From contig REGP01000001.1 in the NCBI GenBank assembly GCA_004134995.1, forward strand, positions 1,178,001 to 1,242,000: a stretch of DNA of 64,000 nt, read 5' to 3'. Positions 41,788 to 51,711 of this stretch are shown one piece after another. Below the pieces are notes generated by a model that worked only from the letters and a program-made list of their open reading frames with translations, was not told where the DNA came from and made no database searches. The translations under genes and the position numbers were made by a program. Origin of the DNA: Oxalobacteraceae bacterium CAVE-383 (GTDB lineage Bacteria; Pseudomonadota; Gammaproteobacteria; Burkholderiales; Burkholderiaceae_D). Positions within the stretch are counted from its first letter, which is position 1. Every line of letters starts with the position of its first letter.

Positions 41788-43137
41788 TTATGCTTGGGCG
41801 TTATTACCCATCAGCTCATCGAATGCCACGGATTTTTCCGTGACCTTGGATTTGCCCAGAACGTAGTTGACGACGTTTTCTTCCAAAACAAGAGCTTCGA
41901 CTTCGGCCAGGCGGCTGCGGTCGCTGAAATAGTACTTCAGCACCTGTTGCGGATCTTCGTAGCTTTGCGCGAAGTCTTCGACCTGCGCCTTGACCTGCTC
42001 AGGCGTGGCTTCCAGCTTGTTCTGCTTGACCACTTCGGCCAGGATCAGGCCCAGGCGCACGCGGCGCTCGGCTTGCGCCTTGAACAATTCCTTCGGCAAT
42101 TCGATTTCCTTCGAATTCATGCCGCGCTGCGCCATGTCCTGGCGGGTCATTTCGGCCAGGCGCTCGACGTCCTGGTCGATCAGCGCCTTCGGCACTTCCA
42201 GTTCGCAGATCTTGATCAGCGCGTCCATCACGCTGTCCTTGGTCTTGGCCTTGACGCGCGAGCTGACTTCGCGTTCCAGGTTCTTTTTGATGTCTTCGCG
42301 CATCTTGCCCAGATCGCCGTCTTCGATGCCCAGCGACTTTGCGAATTCGGCGTCGACTTCAGGCATGTGCGGCCATTCGATCTGCTTCAGGGTGACCGTG
42401 AATTCAGCGGTTTTGCCGGCCACGTCCTTGCCGTGGTAATCGGCAGGGAACGGCAGCGGGAATGTCTTGGCTTCGCCGACCTTCAGGCCGACCACGGCGG
42501 CTTCGAACTCCGGCAGCATGCGGCCTTCGCCGAGCACGAACGGATAGGCATCGGCCTTGCCGCCCTGGAATTCGACGCCGTCGATCTTGCCGACGAAGTC
42601 GATTGTCACGCGGTCGCCGTTCTTGGCTGTCAGGTCGCCGCCGCCGTCGCCGTGCGCGCTTTGCTCGCCCTTGACGTGGTAGTGCACGCGTTGCTTGCGC
42701 AGGATATCGACGGTCTTGTCGATTTCGGCGTCGGATACCGCCGACTGGGTCTTTTCGACGTCGACGCCGGAAAGATCGCCGATGACGACTTCCGGATACA
42801 CTTCAAACGTCGCATCGAATGCGACCGTGCCTTCGACGGCGGCGTCGCCCGACTTCGGCTGGATATCGGGATAGCCGGCCACGCGCAGATTGCTTTCGGT
42901 GACGGCTTCCGAGAAGCTTTGGCCGATCTTGTCGTTCAGGACTTCGGATTCAACCTGGTAACCATATTGCGCAGCGACCATTTTCATTGGCACTTTGCCG
43001 GTGCGGAAACCCGGGGCCTTGACGGTGCGGGCGCGCACTTTCAGCCGCTTTTCGACTTCTGCCTGCACGTCGGCCAATGGGAAGGAAAGCGTGATGCGAC
43101 GCTCGAGTTTGCTCAGGGTTTCGACTGCTGTTGCCAT
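41788..43137 (-). CDS. tig: Trigger factor (ribosome-associated chaperone)
   Basis: Trigger factor binds nascent chains at the ribosome exit tunnel. The 449-residue protein has the ribosome-binding domain with the signature [12 protein letters not shown] near residue 50, a central FKBP-like isomerase domain ([20 protein letters not shown] and [20 protein letters not shown]), and the C-terminal helical cradle ending in [15 protein letters not shown]. The ATG at 43137 gives the family N terminus ([14 protein letters not shown]), with GGAC upstream. It is the first gene of the tig-clpP-clpX-lon cluster and has a promoter at 43241-43269. Confidence 0.97.
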   Translation of the reverse strand: MATAVETLSKLERRITLSFPLADVQAEVEKRLKVRARTVKAPGFRTGKVPMKMVAAQYGYQVESEVLNDKIGQSFSEAVTESNLRVAGYPDIQPKSGDAAVEGTVAFDATFEVYPEVVIGDLSGVDVEKTQSAVSDAEIDKTVDILRKQRVHYHVKGEQSAHGDGGGDLTAKNGDRVTIDFVGKIDGVEFQGGKADAYPFVLGEGRMLPEFEAAVVGLKVGEAKTFPLPFPADYHGKDVAGKTAEFTVTLKQIEWPHMPEVDAEFAKSLGIEDGDLGKMREDIKKNLEREVSSRVKAKTKDSVMDALIKICELEVPKALIDQDVERLAEMTRQDMAQRGMNSKEIELPKELFKAQAERRVRLGLILAEVVKQNKLEATPEQVKAQVEDFAQSYEDPQQVLKYYFSDRSRLAEVEALVLEENVVNYVLGKSKVTEKSVAFDELMGNNAQA

Positions 43138-43240
43138 GTGAATCGTCCAAAAATTAAAGAATTCCGTGGTACGAGGGGGATGTAAGGAGGACGCAAACCG
43201 TTCCAGGCTCCGACCGCCCTCTCGCGCTAAAGTCCGATAT

Positions 43241-43269
43241 TCTATACGCAAATCGAATCCTTGCGCCAA
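43241..43269 (-). promoter_or_regulatory. Predicted tig promoter
   Basis: On the minus strand TTGGCG (43264-43269) and TATAGA (43241-43246) are separated by 17 bp. The boxes lie just after the DUF1501 stop codon, so the tig cluster has its own promoter, with a leader of about 100 nt. Confidence 0.6.
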
Positions 43270-43284
43270 AACGCCGGCTTGCCC

Positions 43285-44601
43285 TCATAACAATATATTC
43301 GGCGGCGGCGGCGGCCGGAAGCCCGGAAACAGCTGCTGCAGCGCGGCGTCGCCGACCCGCATGTGGCGCTCGGCCAACAGCGCCAGCACCGTGCGGAAAT
43401 CGGTTGTCACCGCCAGATCCCGTCCTTCATGCAGCGCCGCCGGCGTCAAACCCGGCCATTCGCCGTAAATACGGCGTCCGCGCACGTTGCCGCCGAGCAG
43501 CCAGATGACATTGCCGTGCCCGTGATCGGTGCCGCCATTGCCGTTTTCGCGGAAGGTGCGGCCGAATTCCGACACCACGACGATGACGGTATCGTTGAAT
43601 GCCGGCCCCAGTTCGCTCGCCAGCGTCGCCAGTCCCTGCCCCAGCGGCTCCAGCCTGCCCGCCAGCTGGCCCCGGCCGCTGCCCTGGTTGATGTGGGTAT
43701 CCCAGCCGCCGAGGGCCAGGAAGCCGAGCCTGATGCGGGGATCGCCGCGCATCAGGCGCCCCAGCCGCGCGGCATCCGGCGACAAGCCGTTCGGCAGCGG
43801 CGCGCCGTTGTCCGCGATGCGCTGCTCGTCGTTCATTTCGGCCAGCAAGGTGCGGCGCGCGGCGAGTCCGTCGCGGTAGGCCTTGCCCAACACGGCATCC
43901 TCGGCGTACATGGCGCCGAAAGCGCGGTTGAGTTCGGGCCGGTCCAGCGCCGTGGGCTGGGCGCCATTGCGGCCGGTCGGCATGTTCGCCACCACTTGCG
44001 GTCCGCTCAGGATGCGCGGCAAGGCTTCGCCGACCGTCAGCGCCCGCACCGGCGAATCGGCATGCGGCAACTGGCCCAGCATGCGGTTGAGCCAGCCGTC
44101 GCGCAGCGCATGCTGGCCGGGCGTGCCGGTTTCCATGTAATCCTGCGCTTCGAAATGCGAGCGCGAGGGATCGGGCGAGCCGGCCGCATGCACGAACGCC
44201 AATTGACCGCTTTCCCAATAGGGATGCAAGGCGCGTAACGCGGGATGCAATCCGAAGTAGCCGGTCAGGTCGATCGCGCCGTTGGGCGTGCCGGGCCGTC
44301 CCACGGCGATGGTGGGCCGGGCCTGGTAATACGCCGGATCGCCATGCGGCACGACCACGTTCATGCCGTCCACCGCGCCGCGCAGGAACACCACCACCAT
44401 GCGCGGCGCGCCATCGCCGCCGGCGCGCGGCCGTTGCTTCGCATCGCCGTACGACAGCGCGGCCGCCACGGCGCTGTCCGCGCTGTCGCCCCGATCGCCG
44501 CTGTGCTGCCTGGCCGGCGGCGCCACCGCGCAGGCGCTTAATCCGACGGGTATCAGCAAGGCGCCGCCGAGGCGCTGCATGAATTCACGGCGAGCTATCA
44601 T
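43285..44601 (-). CDS. DUF1501 family protein with twin-arginine-like signal
   Basis: The 438-residue protein begins MIARREFMQRLGGALLIPVG, a twin-arginine-type signal, followed by a cysteine-containing site (LSACAVAPP). The DUF1501 domain includes VVVFLRGAVDGMNVVVPHGD, AAGSPDPSRSHFEAQDYMET, LALGGWDTHINQG and VSEFGRTFRENGNGGTDHGH, which place conserved His and Asp residues like those of sulfatase/phosphatase-type folds. It is probably an exported protein partner of the DUF1800 product encoded 17 bp upstream. The precise reaction is unknown. Confidence 0.9.
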   Translation of the reverse strand: MIARREFMQRLGGALLIPVGLSACAVAPPARQHSGDRGDSADSAVAAALSYGDAKQRPRAGGDGAPRMVVVFLRGAVDGMNVVVPHGDPAYYQARPTIAVGRPGTPNGAIDLTGYFGLHPALRALHPYWESGQLAFVHAAGSPDPSRSHFEAQDYMETGTPGQHALRDGWLNRMLGQLPHADSPVRALTVGEALPRILSGPQVVANMPTGRNGAQPTALDRPELNRAFGAMYAEDAVLGKAYRDGLAARRTLLAEMNDEQRIADNGAPLPNGLSPDAARLGRLMRGDPRIRLGFLALGGWDTHINQGSGRGQLAGRLEPLGQGLATLASELGPAFNDTVIVVVSEFGRTFRENGNGGTDHGHGNVIWLLGGNVRGRRIYGEWPGLTPAALHEGRDLAVTTDFRTVLALLAERHMRVGDAALQQLFPGFRPPPPPNILL

Positions 44602-44618
44602 TTCTCTACTCCTTGCAT

Positions 44619-46190
44619 TCAGCGCTTCATGAAGCCGGGCGAGCCCAGGATCAGCCCGGCCTGCGCGGCATGCGGCGCGGCGTCGATCTGCTCCAGCGCG
44701 CTGGCGGAAAATGCCGGTCCCAGCGTTTCCAGCATCTGCCGCGGATCGGGCGCCTGCGGCCGTTCCGATGGCGGCAATGCGGCGATCGCAACGCCCGCTT
44801 CACGCGCGATCGGCGTCCTGCCGTTTGCCAGGGTAGCCGCGAAATTGATCCTGCGCAGCAGCGCATCCGGATTCAGCCAGACCGACTGTGCGTAGCTGTA
44901 TCCCTCCGGCGTCAGCCAGCCGTAAAGCGGCATGCCGAGCTGATACAGAATATTATCGACCGGCTTGACGTTGCGCACCGGCGTGCCGCTGGCGCGCAGA
45001 CTGGATATGACGTATTGATAGGGCGTCTTGAATTGGGACTGATAATTTTTGCGATCCCAGAACTGCGGGCTGTCGAACAATTCCCGCAGGACCGCCTTGA
45101 TATCGCCGCCGCTGGCCTGATAGCGGCGCGCCAGGCGATCCACCAGCGCCGGGTCGGGCTGGTCGGAGACGAAATATTCGACCAGCTTGGTAGAAATGAA
45201 GCGCGCGGTCGACGGATGCGCGGCCAGCAGATCCAGCGCCCGCTCGCCCTCGCGTGCGCCGTCGGCCATCTGCAGCGTCTGGCCCAGCAATACCTTCGGG
45301 CCGCTATCGTGGCGGCGCGGATTGAACACGAATCCCGCATCCTCCCTGCCGTGCTGCATGCCCTGCACATCGATGGTCCAGCCGCTCAACACGCGCGCCA
45401 TGGCCACCACGTCGCTCTGCGTATAACCGCCATCCACGCCCAGCGTATGCAATTCCATCAGCTCGCGCGCGTAATTTTCATTGAGGCCCTTGAAGCGCCC
45501 TCTGGCCTCGGGCGCGCCGACGCCGCTGCTGAGCCAGTTGTCCAGATAAAACAGCATGGCCGGATGATGCGCGACCGCGCCCAGCAGTTGCCGGAAATTG
45601 CCGAGCGCATTGGGCCGGATCGCCTTGTTTTCGAAGTCGGCGATCCAGTACCGGTCCCAGCCCTTGCCTTCAAAAACATTGAAATGATTGAACCAGAATT
45701 CGGTCATCACTTCCTGCAACTGACGCGGGCTTTGCGCGGCCAGCCAAATGCGCGCCTGATGCGTTTGCGGCGTCAGTTCGCGGGCGGCGCGCTGGCGCGA
45801 CCGGTTCTTTTCTTCGACGGAAGCGTTGTCCGCAGCGAATGAGGGCGGGCCGTATTGCACGAACGCCTGGGACGGCGTCAGCGTGGCGGACGGCAAGCTG
45901 TCGAGCCTGGCCTGCAAGTCCGCGGGCAGCGGAATCGACGCCGGGTTCAGTTGCGCGTCGATATAGGCTTTCACGCCCTCGCGGCGAATCTGCGCCAGAT
46001 CGCCCGGAGCGGGGCCGTACGCGAGGCGGTTCAGGACGTGGAGCGCGCGCTCGTCGGCACTCAAAGGAAGATTCGGGGATGGATCCGGTTGCGCCGTCTG
46101 CGCCCGCGATGGCGCCGGCGCGGACAACGATGCAAGCATCAGGACCAGCGACAGTACAGGCAACAGCGGAATCCTACTCGGCGCTCTCAT
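44619..46190 (-). CDS. DUF1800 family secreted protein
   Basis: The 523-residue protein has a signal peptide (LPVLSLVLMLASLSAPAPSR region) and the DUF1800 pattern: ALHVLNRLAYGPAPGDLAQI near the N terminus, EVMTEFWFNHFNVFEGKG, NENYARELMELHTLGVDGGY and LSGWTIDVQG. DUF1800 genes almost always sit with DUF1501 genes, as here (17-bp gap). The pair is exported and of unknown biochemical role. The start at 46190 overlaps the end of a GNAT gene by 17 bp. Confidence 0.9.
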   Translation of the reverse strand: MRAPSRIPLLPVLSLVLMLASLSAPAPSRAQTAQPDPSPNLPLSADERALHVLNRLAYGPAPGDLAQIRREGVKAYIDAQLNPASIPLPADLQARLDSLPSATLTPSQAFVQYGPPSFAADNASVEEKNRSRQRAARELTPQTHQARIWLAAQSPRQLQEVMTEFWFNHFNVFEGKGWDRYWIADFENKAIRPNALGNFRQLLGAVAHHPAMLFYLDNWLSSGVGAPEARGRFKGLNENYARELMELHTLGVDGGYTQSDVVAMARVLSGWTIDVQGMQHGREDAGFVFNPRRHDSGPKVLLGQTLQMADGAREGERALDLLAAHPSTARFISTKLVEYFVSDQPDPALVDRLARRYQASGGDIKAVLRELFDSPQFWDRKNYQSQFKTPYQYVISSLRASGTPVRNVKPVDNILYQLGMPLYGWLTPEGYSYAQSVWLNPDALLRRINFAATLANGRTPIAREAGVAIAALPPSERPQAPDPRQMLETLGPAFSASALEQIDAAPHAAQAGLILGSPGFMKR

Positions 46191-46725
46191 CGCTAGCCAC
46201 TCCTCTTCCCATGATCACCAGATCGCGCCGCGTGCCGTCGAGCCGCGCCACTCCCGGCAAATTGCCCCAGCGCTCGAAACCGAAGGCTTCGAACAGGGCC
46301 AGGCTTGGCAAATTGTGGCCGAAAATAAAACCCAGCAGCGTATCGATGCCGTAATCGGCCGCGTTCAGCAGCGCCTCGGTCATGAAATAACGGCCGAGGC
46401 CTTGCCCGCGCGCGGCCGGATGAATATAGATCGACAGTTCGGCCGTCGCCGCATATGCCGGCCGCCCGTAAAAATCGGAATACGATAGCCAGCCGATCAC
46501 TTCGCCGCCGCGTTCGGCCACCCACAAGGGCCGCCGCTGCGGCGTATGGCGCTCGAACCAGTCGCGGCGCGAGGCCACCGTTACCGGTTCGGTATCGGCG
46601 GTTACCTGGCGCGAGGCGACGGTGGCGTTATAGATCGCCACGATGGCCGCCAGATCCTCGGCGGTGGCGTCGCGGTGGACATAATCGCCCAGCCTGGCGT
46701 TGCGGAAATCAGAATAGCGCCGCAT
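46174..46725 (-). CDS. GNAT-family N-acetyltransferase (phosphinothricin acetyltransferase-like)
   Basis: The 183-residue cytoplasmic enzyme has the GNAT fold of the PAT group: VHRDATAEDLAAIVAIYNAT, RPLWVAERGGEVIGWLSYSD, and the acetyl-CoA loop HPAARGQGLGRYFMTEAL, followed by GHNLPSLALFEAFGFERWG. It should acetylate a small amine, possibly an amino acid analogue or methionine sulfoximine-like compound. The ATG at 46725 overlaps the end of holB by 17 bp, and its own end overlaps the DUF1800 start by 17 bp, so it is packed between two unrelated genes. Confidence 0.88.
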   Translation of the reverse strand: MRRYSDFRNARLGDYVHRDATAEDLAAIVAIYNATVASRQVTADTEPVTVASRRDWFERHTPQRRPLWVAERGGEVIGWLSYSDFYGRPAYAATAELSIYIHPAARGQGLGRYFMTEALLNAADYGIDTLLGFIFGHNLPSLALFEAFGFERWGNLPGVARLDGTRRDLVIMGRGVASDESAE

Positions 46726-47731
46726 ACGCCAGCAGCATGTCTTCGACGAACAATTTCGGCGACAGCGGATGATCGGCGATGGCGCGCCGCTCGCCGATCT
46801 GCTTGAGCGCGCCCAGCAGCGCATGTTCGTGCAGCTTGCCTGCCAGCGCGGTCAATTCGCGCTGGTGGCGCGGATAATAGCGAATGACCGAAGCCATCCG
46901 CGCCGACAGTAAATCGTACAGCCAGCGCTGGGTCCAGCCTACCGATAACGTTACCGGCGTCTTCTGCAGGCGGTCGGCGGTCTTCAGGGCGCGCTCGATG
47001 TTCGGCGCGCGCAGGAAGTCCAGCAATTCATCCAGCATTTCACGGCCGTCGGCTTGCGCCGCATTCAATGCCGCCAGCGGCGCGCCGCCCTGCTCGGCCA
47101 GCCAGACATCGGCATCGGCAAGCTGCTGTTGCTTGAGCCAGCTCACGGCATCTTCGCGCGCCGGCAACGCCAGGGCGAATTTACGGCAACGCGAAAGAAT
47201 GGTCGGCAGCAGCCTGTCCAGCCGATTGCATGACAACAGGAAAATGGTGTTCGGCGGCGGTTCTTCCAGCGTCTTCAGCAAGGCGTTGGCCGCGGCGTTG
47301 TTGAGCGCCTCGGCCGGATACAGCACCACCACGCGCATGCCGGAACGATGCGTCGAAACGTTCATGAAATCGGACAGCGCGCGAATCTGGTCGATCTTGA
47401 TTTCCTTGGAAGGCGCCCTGGCGGCCTTGGCGGTTTTCTTTTCTTCGCCGTCGGCGGCCTCGCCCGTGTCGTCTTCCAGCGCTTCCGGCCGCACCCGGCG
47501 GAAATCCGGATGGTTCTGCTGGAGAAACCAGCCGCAGGCGCCGCACACGCCGCAGGCATGGCCGTCCGACAGCGGCGTCTCGCACAGCAGCGACTGCGCG
47601 AACGCTTCGGCAAAATGGGTTTTTCCGATGCCCTCGGCGCCGTACAGCAGGATGGCGTGCGGCAAGCGCGCGCGCAGCTGCTGCAATTGCCGCCAACTGT
47701 CGTGCTGCCACGGATAGAGAGAGTCGCTCAT
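46709..47731 (-). CDS. holB: DNA polymerase III subunit delta'
   Basis: Delta' is a rigid clamp-loader subunit that helps open and load the beta sliding clamp. The 340-residue protein has a nucleotide-binding loop YGAEGIGKTHFAEAFAQSLL, a zinc module with CGVCGACGWF, and the segment MRVVVLYPAEALNNAAANAL. A charged insert of about 25 residues (EDDTGEAADGEEKKTAKAAR) follows the zinc module. It is in the common mltG-tmk-holB order, 9 bp after tmk. Confidence 0.95.
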   Translation of the reverse strand: MSDSLYPWQHDSWRQLQQLRARLPHAILLYGAEGIGKTHFAEAFAQSLLCETPLSDGHACGVCGACGWFLQQNHPDFRRVRPEALEDDTGEAADGEEKKTAKAARAPSKEIKIDQIRALSDFMNVSTHRSGMRVVVLYPAEALNNAAANALLKTLEEPPPNTIFLLSCNRLDRLLPTILSRCRKFALALPAREDAVSWLKQQQLADADVWLAEQGGAPLAALNAAQADGREMLDELLDFLRAPNIERALKTADRLQKTPVTLSVGWTQRWLYDLLSARMASVIRYYPRHQRELTALAGKLHEHALLGALKQIGERRAIADHPLSPKLFVEDMLLAYAALF

Positions 47732-47740
47732 TGATCCAGT

Positions 47741-48409
47741 CTATTTCAAATCGAAAAAAGGCTGCAGCAGCGTGCGCAGCCGCACCTCGATGTCCGCGAT
47801 CGGCCTGCTCGAATCGATCACGCGAAAACGTTCCGGGAATTGCGCCGCGCGGCGCAGGTATTCGGCGCGTGTCGCGGCGAAGAAATCGGTTTTCTCCTGC
47901 TCGAATTTATCCGGCGTGCGTTCCGCGTCCAGACGCGCGCGCGCCACTTCCAGCGGCACATCGAACAACAGCGTCAGGTCCGGCTGCAGATGCGGGTGCA
48001 CCCATTGCTCGAGCGCGTCCAGCTTGCCCAGCGCCAGCTTGCGGCCGCCGCCCTGGTAGGCAAAGCTGGCGTCGGTGAAGCGGTCCGATATCACCCAGTC
48101 GCCGCGCGCCAGCGCCGGCTCGATCACCTGCGCCAGATGCTCGCGGCGGCCGGCGAACATCAGCAGCGCTTCGGTTTCCAGATGCATTTTTTGATGCAGC
48201 AGCAGATCGCGCAGGCTTTCCCCGAGCGGCGTGCCGCCCGGTTCGCGCGTGGTGACGACGTTCAGCCCGTGTGCGCGCAGCAAACCCGCGACAAAGGGAA
48301 TATGCGTCGACTTGCCTGCGCCGTCGATACCCTCGAAGGTGATGAAGCGCGGACGAGCTACGCGGGGGGCATTGCCCTGGCTCTGGTCTGTAGTGGTCAT
48401 TAAATGCAT
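47741..48409 (-). CDS. tmk: Thymidylate kinase
   Basis: The enzyme phosphorylates dTMP to dTDP in the cytoplasm. The 222-residue protein has the P-loop [12 protein letters not shown], the DR-type motif [19 protein letters not shown] and the base-binding [19 protein letters not shown]. The ATG at 48409 or the one three codons later may be used. It lies between mltG and holB on the same strand, a conserved arrangement that suggests one operon. Confidence 0.96.
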   Translation of the reverse strand: MHLMTTTDQSQGNAPRVARPRFITFEGIDGAGKSTHIPFVAGLLRAHGLNVVTTREPGGTPLGESLRDLLLHQKMHLETEALLMFAGRREHLAQVIEPALARGDWVISDRFTDASFAYQGGGRKLALGKLDALEQWVHPHLQPDLTLLFDVPLEVARARLDAERTPDKFEQEKTDFFAATRAEYLRRAAQFPERFRVIDSSRPIADIEVRLRTLLQPFFDLK

Positions 48410-48439
48410 GGAAATTGAATGGGATCCGGCCGTGCGGCT

Positions 48440-49432
48440 TCAGCGCTGCGTCAGCCGCTGGTACAGATTGACCGCGCGATTGTGATCGCTGAGGTTATTC
48501 GAAAACTGGCTGCTGCCGTCGCCGCGCGCCACGAAATACACCGCATCGGTGTGCTCCGGCGCCAATGCGGCCGCCAGCGATGCCGCGCCCGGCAGCGAGA
48601 TCGGCGTCGGCGGCAGGCCGCGGCGGGTATAGGTGTTGTGCGGCGTATCGGTCTGCAGATCGATCTTGCGCAGATTGCCGTGATAACGCTCGCCCATGCC
48701 GTAGATGACGGACGGATCGGTCTGCAGCGGCATGCCCTGCTTCAGGCGGTTGACGAAAACGCCCGCAATCATGCTGCGATCGGCTTTCTGCCCGGTTTCC
48801 TTTTCGACGATCGAGGCCATGGTCAGCGCTTCATAAGGCGTGCGGTATGGCAGCGACGGATCGCGCAATTCCCATGCCTCGCCTAGCTTGCGGATCATGG
48901 TCGCATAGGCCTGCTTGTAGATCTGCAGATCGCTGGCGCCCTTGGCGAACAGATAGGTATCGGGGAAGAACAGTCCTTCCGGCAGCGCATAATCGCTGCT
49001 GATCCTGGCCATCAGCTCGCTGTCGGATAATGCCGCGGTATCGTGCCGCAGCCCCGGATTGGCGGCGATCGCGGCGCGCATCTGCCTGAACGACCAGCCT
49101 TCGATGATGGTCAGCGATTCCTGCGCGAATTCGCCGCGCACCAGTTGATTCAGCAGGCGCAGCGGGGAAGCGCCGGGCTTCAGTTCGTAACTGCCTGCCT
49201 TGATCCTGCTTCCCTTGCCGGTAAGACGGGCCAGCAGCGAAAACAGCGTCGGGTCCAGCGGAATCCCGGCGGCGGCGATCTGTTCGCTCGAGCCGGCCAG
49301 GCTGCTGCCGGCTTCGATCGCGAAAGGCAACGGCGCCTGCTGCCCGGCCAGAATGGGCTGTTTGGCCCAGTACGCCAGTCCGCCGCCGGCCGCGGCTGCC
49401 ACTATCAGGATCAGGAGTAAAAATTTTTTCAT
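48440..49432 (-). CDS. mltG: Endolytic murein transglycosylase MltG
   Basis: MltG cuts newly made glycan strands within the inner-membrane-facing peptidoglycan and ends their growth. The 330-residue protein has an N-terminal membrane anchor (LLLILIVAAAAGGGLAYWA), a LysM-like region, and the YceG domain with LFFPDTYLFAKGAS, the catalytic glutamate in MASIVEKETGQKADRSMIAG, and LQTDPSVIYGMGERY. It is divergent from ygfZ and heads the mltG-tmk-holB run, with gaps of 30 and 9 bp. Confidence 0.96.
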   Translation of the reverse strand: MKKFLLLILIVAAAAGGGLAYWAKQPILAGQQAPLPFAIEAGSSLAGSSEQIAAAGIPLDPTLFSLLARLTGKGSRIKAGSYELKPGASPLRLLNQLVRGEFAQESLTIIEGWSFRQMRAAIAANPGLRHDTAALSDSELMARISSDYALPEGLFFPDTYLFAKGASDLQIYKQAYATMIRKLGEAWELRDPSLPYRTPYEALTMASIVEKETGQKADRSMIAGVFVNRLKQGMPLQTDPSVIYGMGERYHGNLRKIDLQTDTPHNTYTRRGLPPTPISLPGAASLAAALAPEHTDAVYFVARGDGSSQFSNNLSDHNRAVNLYQRLTQR

Positions 49433-49523
49433 GCGGAAATCGGGCGCAATCCAACGGATTTTCGAGACGGTTCTATAATCATGGCATCAATGATAATCGC
49501 TGAACCGGAAAGTAGCCTAATTT

Positions 49524-50600
49524 ATGACTGAAACGACCCTCCCCGCCAATCAGTGGACCGCATTTCTGGCGCAGCAGGCCCAGCCTGCCGCGGGCGCAGG
49601 CGATGGCGCCGGCTCCGCGGATTTCGTCGCGGCGCTGGGCAGCCTGGGGCTGCTCGCGTTCAGCGGCGCCGACGCCGCTTCCTTTTTGCATAATCAGTTA
49701 ACCAACGATGTCGAACATCTGGGCGCCGGCGAAGTGCGCCTGGCCGGCTATTGCACGCCGAAGGGGCGGTTGCTGGCCACCATGCTGCTCTGGAAAAGCG
49801 GCGATGCGATCATGCTGGCGCTGCCGCGCGCGCTGCTGCCGGCCATCCAGAAGCGGCTGCAGATGTTCGTGCTGCGTTCCAAGGTGAAGGTGCAGGACCT
49901 GAGCGAACAGCAGGCTGTCATCGGCCTGGCCGGCGGCCGCGCCGCCGCCGCGCTGCAGCCCTGGTTTCCCGATGCGCCGGCCAGGCCCTACGCCAAGATC
50001 GACAATGCGGCCGGCACGCTGATGCGGCTGGCCGACGGCGCCGGCAACATGCCGCGCTATCAATGGATCGCCGCCAACGATACCGCCATCGATGCCTGGC
50101 CGGCCCTGAGCGCCGCGCTGGCGCCGGCCGCGGAAGCCGCGTGGATGCTGGGCGACATCCAGGCCGGGGTGCCGCAGATCACCTTGGCGACGCAGGAAAA
50201 ATTCGTGCCGCAAATGATCAATTTCGAATTGATCGGCGGGGTCAACTTCAAAAAAGGCTGTTATCCGGGGCAGGAAATCGTCGCCCGCAGCCAATACCTG
50301 GGCAAGGCAAAGCGCCGCATGATGCTGGCGACGGTCGAGCGCAAAGATGCCAACGCCGCCGATGCCGCCACACTCGCGCCCGGTCTCGACATTTTTTCCG
50401 GCGACGATCCCGGCCAGCCGTGCGGCATGATCGTCAATGCGGCCCGGGCCAACGACGGCAGTATCAGTTGCCTGGTTGAGATCAAGCTGGCGGCGCAGGA
50501 AAGCGGCGCAGGCGCCATACACGCGGGATCGGCCGACGGGCCGTTGCTGCACTTCCATCCACTTCCCTACTCACTGGCCGAATCGGCCGAACCGGCATAA
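49524..50600 (+). CDS. ygfZ: YgfZ/GcvT-domain folate-binding protein
   Basis: This cytoplasmic protein helps maintain some Fe-S enzymes in a folate-dependent way. The 358-residue protein has the YgfZ signature KGCYPGQEIVARSQYLGKAK, with the conserved cysteine, and an N-terminal GcvT-like domain (GADAASFLHNQLTNDVEHLG). It starts a three-gene plus-strand unit with DUF4936 (2-bp gap) and NRDE (10-bp overlap). It is divergent from mltG, a common neighbour in this group. Confidence 0.93.
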   Translation: MTETTLPANQWTAFLAQQAQPAAGAGDGAGSADFVAALGSLGLLAFSGADAASFLHNQLTNDVEHLGAGEVRLAGYCTPKGRLLATMLLWKSGDAIMLALPRALLPAIQKRLQMFVLRSKVKVQDLSEQQAVIGLAGGRAAAALQPWFPDAPARPYAKIDNAAGTLMRLADGAGNMPRYQWIAANDTAIDAWPALSAALAPAAEAAWMLGDIQAGVPQITLATQEKFVPQMINFELIGGVNFKKGCYPGQEIVARSQYLGKAKRRMMLATVERKDANAADAATLAPGLDIFSGDDPGQPCGMIVNAARANDGSISCLVEIKLAAQESGAGAIHAGSADGPLLHFHPLPYSLAESAEPA

Positions 50601-50602
50601 CC

Positions 50603-50917
50603 ATGGATCTCTACATTTATTACCGCGTCGCGCGCACGCAAGCCGCGCAATTGCAAGCCAAGGTCCATGCGATGCAGGCGCAGCTGCGCCATGAACACGG
50701 TATTACGGCGGCGCTGAAACGCCGGCCGCGGCCCGACAACGGCCCCGACGACGCGAATCCGCCGCAGGCTCCGGATACCTGGATGGAAGTCTACCTGGCG
50801 GTGCCGGACGATTTTGAAAACACGGTCGACCGCGCCTTCGACGCCGCGGGTTATTCCCCGCTGATCGACGGCACCCGCCATATCGAATATTTCCTGGACT
50901 GCACGCCATGTGTCTGA
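50603..50917 (+). CDS. DUF4936 family protein
   Basis: This 104-residue protein fits DUF4936, with MDLYIYYRVARTQAAQLQAK at the start and DTWMEVYLAVPDDFENTVDR, ending with HIEYFLDC. It is small, soluble and of unknown function. It begins 2 bp after ygfZ and overlaps the next gene by 10 bp, which indicates coupled translation in the ygfZ operon. Confidence 0.86.
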   Translation: MDLYIYYRVARTQAAQLQAKVHAMQAQLRHEHGITAALKRRPRPDNGPDDANPPQAPDTWMEVYLAVPDDFENTVDRAFDAAGYSPLIDGTRHIEYFLDCTPCV

Positions 50918-51711
50918 TCGTGTTCAGTTGGCGGGTGGTCCCTGGCTTGCCCTTGATAGCCGCCGCCAACCGCGATGAATCGTACGACAGGCCCGCCACG
51001 CCGGCAGCCTGGTGGCAGGATCATCCGAACGTGTTTGCCGGACGCGATCTGCAGGGCGGCGGCACCTGGCTCGGCGTGACCCGCAACGGCCGCTTTGCCG
51101 CGCTGACCAATGTGCGGGCGCCGGGGGAACGGCGGCTGGACGTGCCCACACGCGGCGCCTTGGTTTCGGATTACCTCGCAGGCGAGGCCAGCCCGGAACA
51201 ATATTTGCAGCAACTGGCGCCGCGCGCGGCCAATTACAACGGTTTCAATCTGCTGGTCGGCGACCTGAACGCGCTGCACTGGTTTTCAAACCGGGCCGAA
51301 GGCGATCCGCGCAACGGCCGGCCGCTGGAATCGGGTGTTTACGGCTTGTCGAACGCATTGCTCGACACCCCATGGCCCAAGGTCACGCGGGCCAAGGCGC
51401 AGTTTTGCAGCCTGCTCTGCCAGTGCGCTCCCGATGAAGCCTATTTCGAAATGCTGGCCGACACGACCCGCGCCACCGATTGCCGCTTGCCCGATACCGG
51501 CGTGGGCATCGAGCGCGAACGCGCGTTGTCGTCGGTGTTCATCAACACGCCCGGCTACGGCACGCGCAACTCCACACTGGTGCGCATGAACGGCGACGGC
51601 GTCGCGACGCTGACTGAAGTCCTGATCGATCCCGCATCCATTCCGTTGCAGCCGGCGGTTTCGGATACGCCGCAAGGACATGGCCGCTGCGGCTTGAAGA
51701 TCGTCGAATAG
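50908..51711 (+). CDS. NRDE / TANGO2-family protein
   Basis: The 267-residue protein starts MCLIVFSWRVVPGLPLIAAA and contains NRDESYDRP, the motif that names the family, as well as GGGTWLGVTRNGRFAALTNV. The N-terminal Cys2 is a candidate Ntn-type nucleophile. Bacterial members have been linked to haem handling by homology with TANGO2; that is not shown here. Its start overlaps DUF4936 by 10 bp. An imperfect hairpin lies just after its stop (about 51733-51763). Confidence 0.9.
   Translation: MCLIVFSWRVVPGLPLIAAANRDESYDRPATPAAWWQDHPNVFAGRDLQGGGTWLGVTRNGRFAALTNVRAPGERRLDVPTRGALVSDYLAGEASPEQYLQQLAPRAANYNGFNLLVGDLNALHWFSNRAEGDPRNGRPLESGVYGLSNALLDTPWPKVTRAKAQFCSLLCQCAPDEAYFEMLADTTRATDCRLPDTGVGIERERALSSVFINTPGYGTRNSTLVRMNGDGVATLTEVLIDPASIPLQPAVSDTPQGHGRCGLKIVE

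Noticed and set aside
41110-43185. A 691-codon open frame opposite clpP and tig
   Set aside because: It spans two well-supported genes antisense, including their intergenic gap, and has shadow-type composition.
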